The notes below the pieces were generated by a model. The model saw only the letters and a program-made list of their open reading frames with translations, was not told the origin of the DNA and ran no database searches. From Tamarix chinensis (taxonomy: Eukaryota > Streptophyta > Magnoliopsida > Caryophyllales > Tamaricaceae): DNA of 64,000 nucleotides. Both the position numbers and the translations under genes were made by a program. This document shows positions 9,816 through 22,330 of the stretch, one piece after another. Position 1 is the first letter of the stretch. Each line of letters begins with the position of its first letter. Location: positions 59,392,360-59,456,359 of the forward strand of contig CM060171.1 of NCBI GenBank assembly GCA_030549775.1, written 5' to 3'.

Positions 9816-10259
9816 TGTAACACCCCCAAAATTTATTATTAAAAAAATTATTTTATTTAAAAAATTGAGGAAGCAAAAACCATAAAGTTTAGGAATTTTA
9901 TCGCCACACTTAGTAACAGTTATTGTTCTAGTACCAAGTGTTAATGCTAGAAAGAACAAAATGCAATTTACTCAAATGCCACCTTTATTTAAATTAGAGT
10001 AGCACATTAGATTTGTTACAAAAGTAAAATATATTTTTTAAAACAAGGAAGAAAAAGGTGGAGAGAGAAACCCTAAAAGTTTTTCAAAGAATCCTTACGC
10101 TCATACCTAATGCCCACTTGAATAGCGCCTCCAATAAATATGTAAGGGACACTGTCAATTGAATAGGCAAGTCCCCACAAATAGAATCCATTTAATACTA
10201 TGGTACTTAGTAACCCTTTCTACCAAACTAAAAGGCAGGGCCTACATGTACACTACAAA

Positions 10260-10500
10260 ATAATTGACTTTTGCCAACAGAAACTTAGGCACATATATTT
10301 TTTCTGTTGGTAAAAGCAACTAATACCAACAGATAATTTTCTATGGGCAATAATGTAGTTTTCCCAACACAAATTTTTTATCTGTTGGTATTAATATGTT
10401 ATGCCAACAGATCTTTTGCCATCTCTTATATCTGTAGTTATTAGTAGCATTATACCAACAGAACTAATACCCACTTTTACATCTGTTGGTATTAGTGTTT
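10260..10500. repeat. CACTA copy 1 left subterminal repeats
   Basis: Repeated ACCAACAGA and TCTGTTGGTATTAG words in both orientations, likely transposase-binding sites of the CACTA family. Confidence 0.75.
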
Positions 10501-10554
10501 ATGAAATACAACAATAATATTTGTTTTTATATAATTTTAATAAGGATTAATTTT

Positions 10555-10604
10555 ATTCTTGTTAATATAATATAATATAATATAATATAATATAATATAA
10601 TATA

Positions 10605-10644
<40 letters not shown>

Positions 10645-10645
10645 T
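10555..10645. repeat. (TAATA)n then (AAT)n microsatellite
   Basis: A pentanucleotide run passes into a trinucleotide run. AT-rich sequence with further short ATT runs continues to about 11350 without genes. Confidence 0.85.
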
Positions 10646-11349
10646 GATTCATTAGTCATTATTAGAAATAATAGTTTACATATATTATTATTACTTATTA
10701 TTTTATTTCTAATTTTTTATATTAATATTGTTCATAATGGTGTCTTTTAACAATTATAATGAAATAATATATATTATATCTACTACCACTTACTATTAAA
10801 TTAATTTATTATTAAATACTACCAATTATTATTCAAATCTATATTATCTTAACAATAATAAATATTATCAATAATCATTCACATTATTAATAATATATTA
10901 GTAATTATTAGATACTATTATTAATTTATTTAAAATAATGATTCATATTATTCTTATTAATATAATTCTTTATTAATTATTACTAAGAATAATTATTTTA
11001 GGACATTATTATTATTATTATTATTATTTTAATAAAAAATATTATGACTAATTTTTGGAAATTATGATTAATATTTATATTATTTATATTTATATTTATT
11101 TCCCATTATTAATTATTTTTAATAATTATTATTATTTTGTTATAAGTTATGATTAATATTATCTTAACAATACATTATAAAATATTAATTTTATATTAAA
11201 TAATTTTAAATAATACTAATTATTATTTAAATTTATAATTTAATAATATTATTAGATAATTAATAATATTATTATTAGTAGCACTAAAATTAATTATATT
11301 ATTTGTAAGAAAAAATTATAATTATTATAGTCAATATTATAATAATTAA

Positions 11350-12110
11350 TTATTATTAATAGAATTATTTTTTAGGGCTTACAGATGGCTTTTCTGAAAA
11401 TGTGTTAAATTATTTTTAGTCATCTAAACTATTATAAGAATATTTCTCGAATGTATTTGAAATATTATCTTTAATGTCATCTATTATAGAAACTTTTAAT
11501 ATCTTTATTTGTAGTAAATATTTTTATCTTTGAACTTTTTTATTTTTACGAGGTCGATAAGATCTTAAAAAAATATTAAATTAAATATTTTCACAACTTA
11601 TTTATGTTTTTATTTCTATTTTGGCTTATGAATGACTTTTTAAAAATGTGTTATTTTATTTTTAGTCGCTCAAAAATTTATAAAACTATTTCTTTTGATT
11701 TATTTTAAATATTATTTTTTATTTTAATAAGTGTTACGATTTATTTAAAATAAAATTATTTATTCGGATAAGTCTTTTATTTTTATCTGAAAACTATTTA
11801 TAGTTTTTTATTAGTGTATTTCTATTATATTTTATCTTAATTGAAAGTTTCATAATTATATTTTTTTATACATATTTTCTAAAGTTGAAAAAGAAAATAT
11901 TATTTCGAGGTCTTATAATATATTTTGTAAATAATACAGATATTTATACTCATTGGTAAATTTTTTCAAAAACATTTTTGAAATTCGTTATATAGTTCTT
12001 ATATCGATTTTAGGCCTCAGATCCTTTTGAAATGATTTTTTGTTAAATAATTTGTTGATAAATTTTTCAATAATATTTTTAGATGTATAGTATTTATTTA
12101 TATATGTGTA
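11350..12110. other. AT-rich CACTA interior, no gene seen
   Basis: Weakly repeated ATTATTTTTAGTC and TTTTAAATATTATTT words. No meaningful open frame. Confidence 0.4.
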
Positions 12111-12119
12111 TTTGTGAAA

Positions 12120-12480
12120 AAAAAAACAAAAAAAAACGGACCTTGTCGCCCCGACCCTCTTCCTTTTCCCTTTCTCTCTTCTTCTCTCCCTTCTCTTTTG
12201 TTAGTTCTCCCATTGGGCTCCCTGCCCTCTGCGCCCCGTCTTGCTTCCTTCTCCCCAGCTCCTCCATTGTCACCAGCCGACCATCGGCCACCATCAACAT
12301 TGCCACTCCAGCCGTAAGCCATCGTCGTGCCTGCCAGCTCCGGCGCTACAACAAGTAGCGGCCGAAGCAGCACTGGTCGCGCTGCCATCCTCCGGCCACG
12401 GCAAGCCTCGCTGGTTGCCGGCGATCAATCCTAGACCTTCGGCGTATCTTCTCCGGCCTTCACCCATTCAGATTTGTTAG
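12120..12480 (+). other. GC-rich leader of the CACTA element
   Basis: A CT-rich stretch (12140-12200) leads into a GC-rich block that stands out from the AT-rich surroundings. A related block lies on the opposite strand at 35620-35990 in copy 2, followed in both by an AAACCCTAACC-type word and the same 150-bp repeats. Short frames are open in several phases on both strands, which is a composition effect. It is best read as the untranslated first exon or promoter region of the CACTA transcript (inference). Confidence 0.5.
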
Positions 12481-12639
12481 TTTCGTTTGGTATAAATTTC
12501 CAAAAACCCTAACCCTTGTTTTGATTAATTGAGCATGAATTATCTTATTATAAGCTAAATTTATTGTGTAATTATGTATATATATGTTGTATGATTAATT
12601 TAGAATCTTTAATTCCAGTGCATTTGGTTGATTTGTGAA

Positions 12640-13290
12640 AATCGGATTTTAGGCCGAGTTATGTCCGAATTTTTCGGATTCATCCGATTAAGCTATTTTG
12701 GGCAAATTGATTTTATGTTATGCTTTAAAATGTATCTAATTTTATGTTAGAACCATCAATTTGAGAAATTTATGTGGAATTACTTGGAATTGACTTTCTA
12801 GGTCAAAATTCGTGTGTAATGGAATTGGATTGCATAATTGAGTTTTTTCACTCAATTGATTTTATAATATCTTTTGAAATGTATTTAATTTCATATCGAA
12901 AGTGTTGATTTGGGAAAATTATGTAAAATTGATTGGAATTGGATTTTGGGTCAAAACTCTTATCGGTCTAAATTGGATTGTGTAATCAGGTTGTTTTATT
13001 TAATTGATTATATAAGTTACATTAGAATACATTTAATTACAATTCCAAACTGTCAATTTATATACTTTAGGTAGAATTGATCGGATTTGCCTTCCGGGCT
13101 CAAAAACTCTAATTATGCTAAATTGGATATTTCTTTTATTATTTTTGAGTAATTGATTATATGTTATGTTATAAAAGATGTTTAGTTGTATTTCCAAAGA
13201 GTCAATTTAAATAAATTAATAAAACTCAACCAAATTGTATTTTCGGGCTTAAAATCTTAGATTTTAAGTGAAATTATGAAGTTGGTCATA
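12640..13290 (+). repeat. Diverged tandem repeat, about 150 bp, in CACTA copy 1
   Basis: At least four units marked by TTGATTTTAT or TTGATTATAT at about 12709, 12858, 13001 and 13154. Each is followed by AATGTATTTAATT-like and GTCAATTT-like words. The same repeats are present inverted at about 34820-35470 in copy 2. Confidence 0.7.
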
Positions 13291-13299
13291 TTTATAGTT

Positions 13300-15270
13300 G
13301 TTTTTCTAAACTTGAATATATAGAAATAGTTGAAATAGTATTAATTTCATCGTAATACCTTTAATTGAAATTAATTGATTTGAACTATATGATTTTGTGT
13401 CTTGGGCTTTGAAACCCTAGTTTCGAAATCTAATAGTCTTGTCACTTCATTTTTAATACTGGTATTTGATTGTTGTTGGACTTTTGTAGCTAAGGCAGGT
13501 ATTGGTAATTGAAATTGCAAGTTAAAAACTTGGAATTACAAGTTTTTTGGTTGAAAATTGAAATTACATGTTGTTTGATTGAAAATTGAAGTTATATGTT
13601 GTATAGTTGAAATTTGAGGTTATAGGTTGTTTGTATGTTTGTTCGTTTATTCACTTTTGCTTACCTATAAAGTTTCATCTGAAAATTGGATGATTTGCAG
13701 GAGATCTATTTTTTTGGAATTACATACAAGATCTATTCATACACTTCTGTGCATCTAGTATTGTTATGCTTCTATACATCTATGCAAAATCAGGCTCTAA
13801 CAAAAATAAATTAGATGTGGAGCTAAACCGTAAAATCAGCTCAAAACTTGAAGCTTTTATTTCTGAAAATGATGAAAAATCTATCTAAACTTATCCCATT
13901 TGATTCTGCTATTAAAATACTGAGTTCCTACTCATATAATAGCCCTCTAAATTTGTTTACTAGGTAAGAACAACTTGTTTTCATATCTAAAATTAGGTTT
14001 GAGTTTTTTTAACATAATCAGTCCCAAATATGCATAAATCAACTTTAAATATGTTCAAGAACTCATTCAAACTATCCTTACTAGGTTCTAAACTTTATAG
14101 ATGTCATTCCCTAGTGTACTATAGGTCTATAATTATTTTTTTAAATTGAAAGTGAGTGGACTTCAGGTCTGAAATCAGATTTGCATAATGTTGCAAAAAT
14201 AATGGAAAAACATGAAGAAAAATGCCCCTCTGAACCATCAAAACCTATCAAAACATAGCTAAATCTATGAGCACATAGTGCACTAAATTTTTCATCATTT
14301 TATAGGTTTATAAACATACATTTAGCTAGTGAAACCAGAAAAAATAAGATATGACAGTAATAGCAAGTAAACATAGGTTAAGCATTCATAAGCAACGTAT
14401 AAAAATAACTTAGTTCAACCCGTTTCAGTATATACTTTTTTATTATTTCCTTCATTATCTAAGTTCCTCTATTGTCTTAGAAGCATACTGAATTCGAGAT
14501 AAAATAAGAAGGAACCAGCAACAGAAAAATTAGATTTCAAGAATATGGCCAGAAGCTTTATAAATTACTACCATAGAATTTAGCTTTAAATATTAGCTTT
14601 AGGTTATTAGAGCATGCCATGTAACACTTAATCAAATTTCTCCATGTGTCCAAACATATCTAGAACCGTAGCAGCTCACATTTGATGACAAATTTATCCA
14701 AATCAGATTGAAATACATAGATAATAAATTTGGACAACAACTACATTTAGTTGAATAGAGTTTCAGCCTTATGCTAATTCTTATTTTAACTCAGTACTGC
14801 TGAATTTTAGAAACTACATGTGCTCATAAAGTTCATAGGCAAATAAATTTATGTCTATAAATAAGCAATTCAGGGAGACCTCAAGTTAAAAATCCAATAC
14901 AATGTAAGTTTGGATTTTTATTGTTCTACTTTCCATGCTTTCTTTTAGTTGTTTCTACTCCATCTCTCTAATCTATACTCTCTTTGCATTTAGTTACATG
15001 TATTCTAGTATTGGGGCATTTAGTGAAGCAAAAGGCGGCAATCTCAAAAGGTAAAAGTAATGCAACTGCAAACACCCCCGATGTTTGAAATTATATGTTC
15101 ATCTTCTTTTCTATTCTCTTTTGCTATCATTTGCCCCCTTTTATTTTCTATATTTGTCATTATCATAGGATTACTTGTAGATCTTAGTGAATTGAAGTAT
15201 ATTAAAAGACACTACACTAGTTAAACAATATCCTAGGCGAATTTATATTAATCTAATTAAGTTACAAGCA
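13300..15270. other. CACTA interior, no coding domain recognised
   Basis: Long AT-rich stretch with stops in all frames. I see no transposase or other domain. Confidence 0.4.
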
Positions 15271-15281
15271 TATTTTTTCAG

Positions 15282-15348
15282 GGAATACATCTTGATGATT
15301 TTCAAAGAAAATATTGAAGACGCTGAAGTCGTTAGAGATGCTAAATAG
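15282..15348 (+). CDS. Possible final coding exon of a CACTA gene
   Basis: A pyrimidine-rich tract ending in CAG at 15279-15281 is followed by an open frame (EYILMIFKENIEDAEVVRD) to a TAG stop at 15346. The same splice site, frame and acidic ending occur inverted in copy 2 at 32919-33000 (EYILMIIKENVEGVEVVEVV and onward to its stop). Keeping frame and stop in two diverged copies suggests a real terminal exon. The protein is not recognised. Confidence 0.4.
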
Positions 15349-15559
15349 GATGGGAATGAAGAGGATGGTGTTTCATATATTAATGAAGATGTCTTATATG
15401 TTAGCATAGGTTACAAGTTCTATATATATTATACCTATAAGACTATTATCGTTTTGATAGTTAAACTAAAGAACGATGATTATGTATGGTGTACTACATT
15501 TTATATAAGGATAACAGATATTATGGACATTATTGTCATTTTACTAACAGATAATATAT

Positions 15560-15960
15560 ATAATTTTAGCAACTGATATAGTTTTGTGGATACTACTTTT
15601 ATTCATAGATTTTCTTTTGTGGGTAATAGTTTTAGTCACAGATTTTTTTTGTGGGCAATATTTTTAGTCACAAATATTGTTTTGTGGACAATACTTGTAG
15701 TTACAGATATTATTTTGTGGACAATACTTTTACTCACAGATATTATTTTGTGGTTAATACTTTTACTCACAGATATAATTGTGGGTATAAAGTATACCAA
15801 CAGATAAATATCTGTGAGTATAAGTAACTAATACCAACATATCATATATATCTGTGGGTAACACTTTTAAGTACAGAGTTTTTACTCACAATTTGTCACA
15901 AAAAAATATTTTTTTGCCAACAGAAACATGGTTTTTACCAACAGATAAGGCCTGTTGGCA
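15560..15960. repeat. CACTA copy 1 right subterminal repeats
   Basis: About 35-bp units built on TCACAGATATTATTTTGTGG are repeated five to six times, then CCAACAGATAA words lead to the terminus. Confidence 0.8.
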
Positions 15961-16259
15961 AAAGTCAATTATTTTGTAGTGTTAATATATTATACTTAAA
16001 TGATATAAAAATGATAACATGCATGGGCTTAGGAAAATCACAATCAACATAAGGACTAACACACAATACAACACCACACACAATAGGAAATGCGTAACAC
16101 AAAATCCGTATAATTAGCAATTCCATCACATACCCAAGTGGGATGGGCACCGAAGCCAAACTTATACCATATTAATAGATCATAAATGTGATATCAATAC
16201 TTTTGGTCATAACCCATCAATTAAACAATTATTTAAAATCATCTCTCGAATTATATCAA

Positions 16260-16530
16260 TGTGAGTGTGAGAACCCCACTATTATAGTCGGTGGACTAGT
16301 CTCTAGGGCACCTTGCACCTGGCCACTTTTCTTGCTTGTGGATAGGTCTTGCCCGACTCATATGGTGTTCCACTGCAAGTGATTAGTGTCTTCCCATAAT
16401 TTATTACCATCCAATTTTTGATTTATTGAGCTCGGCCCACTATTATAGCTGATAGACCTGAGATATACTTTAGGATAGAATGCACCTGGCCACTATTATT
16501 CGCCGGTGGACCGGTTTGGTCCCGGCTCAA
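16260..16530 (-). repeat. CCACTATTATAG stem-loop block in solo LTR
   Basis: Copies of CCACTATTATAG(T/C)CGGTGGA followed by short AGG...CCT palindromes. It is the decayed equivalent of 38475-38815. Confidence 0.65.
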
Positions 16531-16989
16531 TAATCTTTCACTTTATGTAATTAGTACTTTATTCATATGTTATTGAATAGGTCCATTTAATTAATTCAAG
16601 GGGAGTCGTGAATCCAGAGACACAAAGATATACCGTCCATAAAATTAAGTATTCTATATCAAGGATCATAACACACATAAAATCTTAACATGTACTTCGA
16701 ACGTATCTAACACACATTTCCATGCATACTTACAAACCAGGCACCTCTTACATGATTATGAAATAACAACATATCATACCCAAAATCACCCATTCAACCC
16801 TATACCATGCATTATCCCTACAACATTTACTAATTTACCAAAACACCATTATCCTTAAAATATACATGGATATACTTTAACAGTGGTGCCAGGGCCATAA
16901 ACCCTTATTCTTTTATTTAATATCCCTTATGTCTTATTATGAAGGCTTATTTAATTTATCGATATGTTACTTATAATTTACCAATTTAC

Positions 16990-17760
16990 CCCTTCGTCCT
17001 TACAAAATTTCTAAAATACCTCTTGTTTGTAAAATTATCAGTTCATCCATTTTATTTGCCAAATTACCATATTACCCTTCATGTTTGTAGCTAGATTATC
17101 AAATTACCCTCCATACTTATTAAATCACCATTTTTACCCCCTCATACTTGTTAAGTTACCAAATTACCCTTCCAGTTAGTTAAATTACCAAATCCCCCTT
17201 TATACTTGTTAAAATTACCAATTCCTCCCTTTTGGTTTATTAAATTACCAAATTCCCTTTTTGTGAGACAAATTACTAAGTCGCCCTTCACACTTATTAA
17301 AATTATCAAATTACCCTTTGGTTAGTTAAATTACTAATGTACCCTTCATACTTATTAAAATTACCAAACAACCCTTTTGGTTGATTAAATTACCCAATTA
17401 CCCTTCTTGCTTATTAAAATCATCAAATTACCCTTTTGGTTGGTTAAATTATAAAATTGCCCTTCTTACTTATTAAAATTACCAAATTACCCTTTTCTTT
17501 ATCAAATTACAACTTTATCCCTCTTACTCACAACATTACCAAAATACCCTTCCTTTTTGCCCAATTGCCAAAATACCCTTCTCCTTTTATTAAATCACCA
17601 AAATACCTTCTTACTCACAATAATTACCAACTTATCCCCTTTTTCATCTAAAATTACCAAAATTCCCTTCTTACTTATCCATTTACCATTTTACCCCCTT
17701 TAATCTTATAAATTATCATTTTGCCCTTATTATACCAAATTTACTAAAATACCCTCACCA
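16990..17760 (-). repeat. Minisatellite of about 30 bp in solo LTR
   Basis: About 20 or more degenerate units of AAATTACCAAATTACCCTT with variable TTGGTTAGTT or CTTACTTATT inserts. It lies where the related LTR at 37754-43110 carries quite different minisatellites. Confidence 0.8.
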
Positions 17761-17769
17761 CATAAAATA

Positions 17770-18400
17770 TTAATATCCATGGTCCATATACACATCCAAA
17801 ACCACCAACTATTCTCATTTATTATTAATACTCAGTATCACCTACCTCACATACTTATTTAGGCCATACCCCTGTACAAGAAAATTTATTAAAATGCCCC
17901 TAGGGATTATATTAACATTATCCATGGCCACATTAACTCATCATATCACATATAAGCATTTAACATTATCCTTAACTATAAGGCTCCTTCCTTAACTATC
18001 ATTTCTACACATGGCACATAAATCAACAAGCTTTTCATTTCAACAACCAACATATGCCGCAAATTATATTATACTTAATATCATACATCATGCACATAAA
18101 CATATTAAAAACCCTAATGTGCTAGCATAAGTATATCCACACATTTTAGTAGGGTATAATGGTTACCTTATTTTTAGTAATAATTAAACCTTACTAGTAC
18201 CCTGGTTAAATGTTTGAGCTTTGATTAGTAAAAATTAATACCTAAAAATAATAAAAAATTTAGCATATTAGAAGTGGGAAATTAAAAGAATAAATTCTTA
18301 TCCAAAGCTTAATTAAATACATACTAATATTCACTATTGTTATACCTGAAATATTAACCAAATTGCTCAAAATAAAAGGCAGGGCTCACGCTGCAAGAAT
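17770..18400. other. LTR sequence without repeats or genes
   Basis: Ordinary AT-rich LTR sequence between the minisatellite and the GA-rich block. It ends with AAGGCAGGGCTCACGC. Confidence 0.4.
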
Positions 18401-18409
18401 AGCGTGAGC

Positions 18410-19520
18410 TGCTTGCATAAAAATTAAGGAAGAAGGGGGTCAAAAAGGAGAAGTGGGGAGAAGGGAGAGGTTGGTTCGGTTAAGAGTTTTAGGGGCTGGG
18501 TTGAGGGCTTGTGGAGGGGAGCGAGGGTGGTGGTTGGTTGCAGGGAGGGAGTAGGGGTGTAGGCGGTGGTTAGGGGTTAATGATCAGCGGCTCAGGGAGG
18601 CAAAGACGATGGTTGCAGGGCTGGGAAAATGGGGCAAAGGATGGTTAAAGAAGAAGAAGGAAGGGAAAAGAAAAGAAAAGGGGAGTGGTTGTAGGGTAGT
18701 TTCGGCCAAGGGGAATAAGGGTAGTGGTAGGGGAGGTTCTAGGGAGTTGGTGGGTGCGGAGGGTGATGGGTTGGTGTAGGGAGGTTGAAGGGGTGTCAGG
18801 GAGGCGGCTGTGGTGGTAGGTTGGGTAGCAGCAATGGTGGTTGAGGGCGGTAGAGCAAAAATAGGGGAGGAAGAGAAGAGGGGAAGAAGGGAGAAAAAGG
18901 GCTCAGCAGGTAGAGAAGGAAGAGGCTCGGGGGAAGAAAATAAGCAGGGGAGAAGAAGTAAAAGAAGAAGGAGAGGCGAGGAGGTAGGGGCATAGCCCAG
19001 GTGGTGGCTGGGTGAAGGCTGTAGGTTGGGGTAGGTTGGCGGGTTGTAGGAAGAAGGAAGAAAAGGAAAGAGAAGGCCACATAAGGGAGGGTTGTGTTTG
19101 GCTCAAAAATGGAAGGGAAAGGGACGGGGAGAGAGGGAGAAAGAGAGTAGAGCTACAAGGGAAGGTAGGTGGTTGCAGGCTGCCATGGAGGACGATCGAA
19201 AGCATGAAGGAGAAGGGAAGAATAAGGGAGGAGGGGCTAAAGGCCAATCAGGCAAGGAAAGGAAAGAAGAGAGAGCGGGCCAACCCTATGCGCACGAGGG
19301 AGAGAGACGAAGGGAAGAGTTGGGCTAGCCCAACCGGGGGGAGAAAGGAAAGAAAAGAAAGGATAGGGGTGCAGCGAGCTGTACACGAGGGGGGATAGGA
19401 AGAAAGGGCTAATAGCCCAATGCGAGGGAGGTAGGCCGGGCGGCCCGAATGAGAAGAAAAGAAGAAAAGGAAAAAAAGAGGAAAAGAAATAGGAAGGAAA
19501 AGAAGAAAGAAAAAGGGAAA
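18410..19520 (-). other. GA-rich block of the solo LTR
   Basis: Strongly purine-rich on +, so pyrimidine-rich on the LTR's own strand. Equivalents occur at 36960-37560, 41430-42680 and, on the opposite strand, 62640-63220. Long open frames exist on both strands but encode only low-complexity Arg/Glu/Gly-rich or Pro/Ser/Phe-rich peptides that I do not call genes. It may hold the LTR promoter and leader. Confidence 0.6.
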
Positions 19521-19845
19521 AGGGGAAAATAAAATTAAAATAGTTTTCAAAATAAAAGTATTTAATTATTTAGATAGATAAATTAATTCAATAATTTAAT
19601 TTATTAAAATTTAATATATTAGCTTAAGAGGATAATTTTAGTAAAATATGGGTTTGGAAAATTGTTTAAATAAAATAAGTAGGATAAAATAACAAAATAT
19701 TTATTTTATTTTATTAAATATTCATATCCATTTTTATACATCCTAAAATCCATAAAACAATTAAATTAAATAAATTTAAAAATTATATTATCCTAAATGA
19801 GGGTTATTTATTAAATTCTAGGTTTAAAATTTTGGGGGTATTACA

Positions 19846-19850
19846 AACAA
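19846..19850. repeat. Solo-LTR target-site duplication, right (AACAA)
   Basis: Matches 9811-9815. Confidence 0.88.
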
Positions 19851-20990
19851 CTTGAGCAATATCAAGTCGGATACACACCATAGCATACATGATACAACCA
19901 ACAATATTTGAATATGGAATAGTCACCAATCCAAAGCAGACAATCTAAAGGGAGTAGTAAATGGAGTGCTCACCATCTTAAAATCCATCATACGAAACCT
20001 CTCTAATACCTTGTTTACATAGGACTCTTGTGACAAGTACAAAATCTTCTGTTCATGGTTTCTAATGATCTCCATGCTAAGGATCCTCTTCACAGCTCCA
20101 AGATCCTTCATCTCAAACTCACTCTCCAGCATTGCCTTCACCTTATCAACATTATACATATCTTTTGCTGCCACAAACATGTCATCAACATATAGAAAAA
20201 AGATACACAAAAGAACCACCCTCCATCTCCTTCAAGTACACACATTCATCATACTCACTCCTAAAGAGACCATGCTCAAGCATAAACTGATCAAATCCTT
20301 TATACCATTGTCTAAAAGACTACTTCAGACCATATAGTGACCTCTTCAATAGGCACACATGATTATGTATCCCCTCAACCACAAACCCATTAGGCTATTG
20401 CATGTAAATCTCCTCCTCGAGCTCACCATGCAAAAATGCAGCTTTAACATCCGACTACTCCAACTCAAAATCATACATAGAAATAAGCATAAGCAAGGTA
20501 CAAATAGAAGTATGTCTAACCATATGAGAAAATACCTTGTTATAAACCATGTCTGGAATTTGGCTGAATCCACATGTAATAAAATGAGCCTTGTATCTTG
20601 GTTTCTCGACCCCTAAATCGCCATGTTAGAACTTGTACACCCACTTGTAATTAATAATCGTTTTCTTCCTAGGTGCCATCACAAGTTCCCATGTCTAATT
20701 CTTTAATAAGGACTCCATCTCCTCCTCTATAGGAACACACCACTTAGCATAATTAGTAATCTCAATATCCTTTGAGAATGATGCTAGCTTATGTACATGA
20801 ATAATAGTCTCTATACTAGATAAAGCATAACCAGCCAATTCTTTATAGCCATACCTGAATAGAGGCTTGACAATCCCCTATGCTCTTTAGAGTAATGCCC
20901 TTTTTCTTTCCCTACTATCAAGATCCACCCACTTAAAGAATAGTGGGTCTATTAGAAAGGTATCTACCATCCAACTCAACCTTAACCTCC
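19851..20990 (-). pseudogene. Copia reverse transcriptase relic
   Basis: Copies retrotransposon RNA to DNA. The clearest part is 19923-20219, with the catalytic YVDD box intact at 20181-20192 (FFLYVDDMFVAAKD), then MKDLGAVKRILSMEI, LYLSQESYVNKVLERFRM and VSTPFT. Downstream at 19860-19900 MYAMVCIRLDIAQVV runs into the RNase H relic across the solo-LTR insertion. N-terminal RT pieces are scattered over 20350-20990 with stops and frame shifts. Confidence 0.88.
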
Positions 20991-21039
20991 ACCTAACTCA
21001 AAGCACTATCCTACTCCACCTTCTTAGAGAAACCATCAC

Positions 21040-22178
21040 AAGACTCAGTCTTCTAGAGGAACACATACTCATTGAAGGTAACATCCCTTCTAGTAAATAA
21101 CTTAGATGTAGTTGAGTCCCATAATCTGTACCCATTTACTCGAGATGTAAAGCTAAGAAAGATATACTTCTCAGATATAGGCTCAAGTTTACCATCATTC
21201 ATATAATCATAAGAAGGGTAACCAAAGACATGTAAATCAAAGCAATTAGTTGGCTTACTAGACCAAAAATCCTCAGGTGTCTTCAACTCTATGGACTAAT
21301 TTGGTGACTAATTCGCTAGGTATACTACCATATGAATCGCCTTAGCCCAAAACTCTCTACCTAGCCCTTCTTGTGATAAAATACATAGAGCCTTCTTTGA
21401 TATAGTTCTATTCATCTGCTCAACAACCCCATTCTACTGTGATCTTCTAATGTAGGTGTTGTGTCTTGCAATCCCAAGATCTTGGTAGAAGTTTGTGAAA
21501 CTATGCTCAACAAACTCAAGACCATTATCTATTCTAAGACATTTAACCTGATTCCCAGTCTGCGTCTCTAGCAAAGTCTTCCAACATTTGAAAAATAGCA
21601 AACACATCATTCTTAATATTTAAGAAATAAACTCATATCTTTCTAGAGAAGTCATCGATAAATGTGAGCAAGTACTTCGAACCACCTTTGGAGACCACTC
21701 TCGTTGGACCCCACAAATTTGAATGGATATACTTAAGTGGCCCTCTCGAATTATGCTTAGCTATTGAAAAGCTAACTCTCTTCTACTTGAAAAAAACATA
21801 GTATTCATAGAAGTCTATAATACCCGTACCCTATCCATCAAGTAGCCCCCTCTTAGAGATCTCACTTATACTCTTCACACTCATGTGTCCAAGTCTCATA
21901 TGCCAAAGTCTCATAACATTCAGGTCTGATAACCTCGTCAATGTCACAACAACTATCCCTATAATAGTGGAACCTACTAATTCATACAGTATCCCAACCC
22001 GCTTCCCCTTCATCACCACTAGAGTCCCTTTTGTAACTCTCAGGATACTATCTTCAATAACACACTGGTACCCATTACAATATAAGGAACTCAAAGAGAT
22101 GACGTTCTTGGTCATCTCGAGGATATGTCTCATGTTGGAAAGTATCTTGAACACACTGTTACGAATCCTCACCTTCAC
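21040..22178 (-). pseudogene. Copia integrase relic
   Basis: Inserts the DNA copy. The N-terminal zinc-binding part is at 21840-21900 (LWHMRLGHMSVKSISEISKR). The core begins HSNLWGPTRVV with the first catalytic Asp replaced by Asn (codon 21717-21719), then LLTFIDDFSRK. The C-terminal part is at 21053-21286: TPEDFWSSKP, FGYPSYDYM and GYRLWD, ending RRDVTFNE. Many stops lie between these. The domain order before RT is copia-specific. Confidence 0.88.
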
Positions 22179-22199
22179 AGTTCTAATCCTAGCAACTTT

Positions 22200-22330
22200 G
22201 GAAGCAACATGATTCCCATCAAGATAACTCCACCCTGAGTTGCCTTATATTTTTGAAACCAACTATATTTGGGACATATATGGTAAGAACACCCAAAATC
22301 CAAGATCCATCTATCACTGATCTTATTTTC
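22200..22330 (-). pseudogene. Copia protease relic
   Basis: WILDFGCSYHICP corresponds to the active-site region of copia aspartic proteases, where the norm is D-S-G. Here the Ser is Phe (22295-22297) and the Asp is kept (22298-22300). It sits between the gag zinc knuckle and the integrase, as expected. Confidence 0.8.

Larger units (their letters stand above)
10251..15981 (+). mobile_element. CACTA transposon (copy 1), non-autonomous
   Basis: Ends CACTACAAAATAATTGACTT and its inverse AAGTCAATTATTTTGTAGTG, the defining CACTA terminus. Flanking triplets GTA and TTA match at two of three bases. Subterminal repeats of CCAACAGATA and TCACAGATAT crowd both ends. No En/Spm-type transposase domain is visible in 5.7 kb, so it probably moves only with help from another copy. 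Shared internal parts with copy 2 at 32370-36904 (opposite orientation) are a GC-rich leader, about 150-bp repeats and a short final coding exon. Confidence 0.88.
9816..19845 (-). mobile_element. Solo LTR of the long-LTR family, interrupted by a CACTA element
   Basis: Ends TGTAACACCCCCAAAATTT and AAATTTTGGGGGTATTACA with a 5-bp duplication, AACAA. Without the CACTA insertion (10251-15981) it is about 4.3 kb. No coding sequence, primer site or second LTR is present. Parts follow the same order as the paired-LTR element at 37754-44470: CCACTATTATAG block, pyrimidine-rich minisatellite, GA-rich block, AT-rich end. I therefore call it a solo LTR left by LTR-LTR recombination rather than an inverted-repeat transposon. 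Orientation - follows from the primer site of the related element. Confidence 0.78.

Noticed and set aside
12083..12480. Overlapping frames of 67-96 residues on both strands
   Set aside because: The GC-rich block has few stop codons by composition; frames overlap on both strands and are not kept in the second CACTA copy.
18796..19550. Several Arg/Glu-rich or Pro/Phe-rich ORFs of 78-128 residues
   Set aside because: Purine-rich low-complexity LTR sequence is open in many frames on both strands; no domain or codon signal.
9816..19845. DNA transposon with 18-bp inverted ends and 5-bp duplication
   Set aside because: A related copy nearby has the same ends in direct LTR pairs with a primer site, so the inverted ends are those of a LTR.
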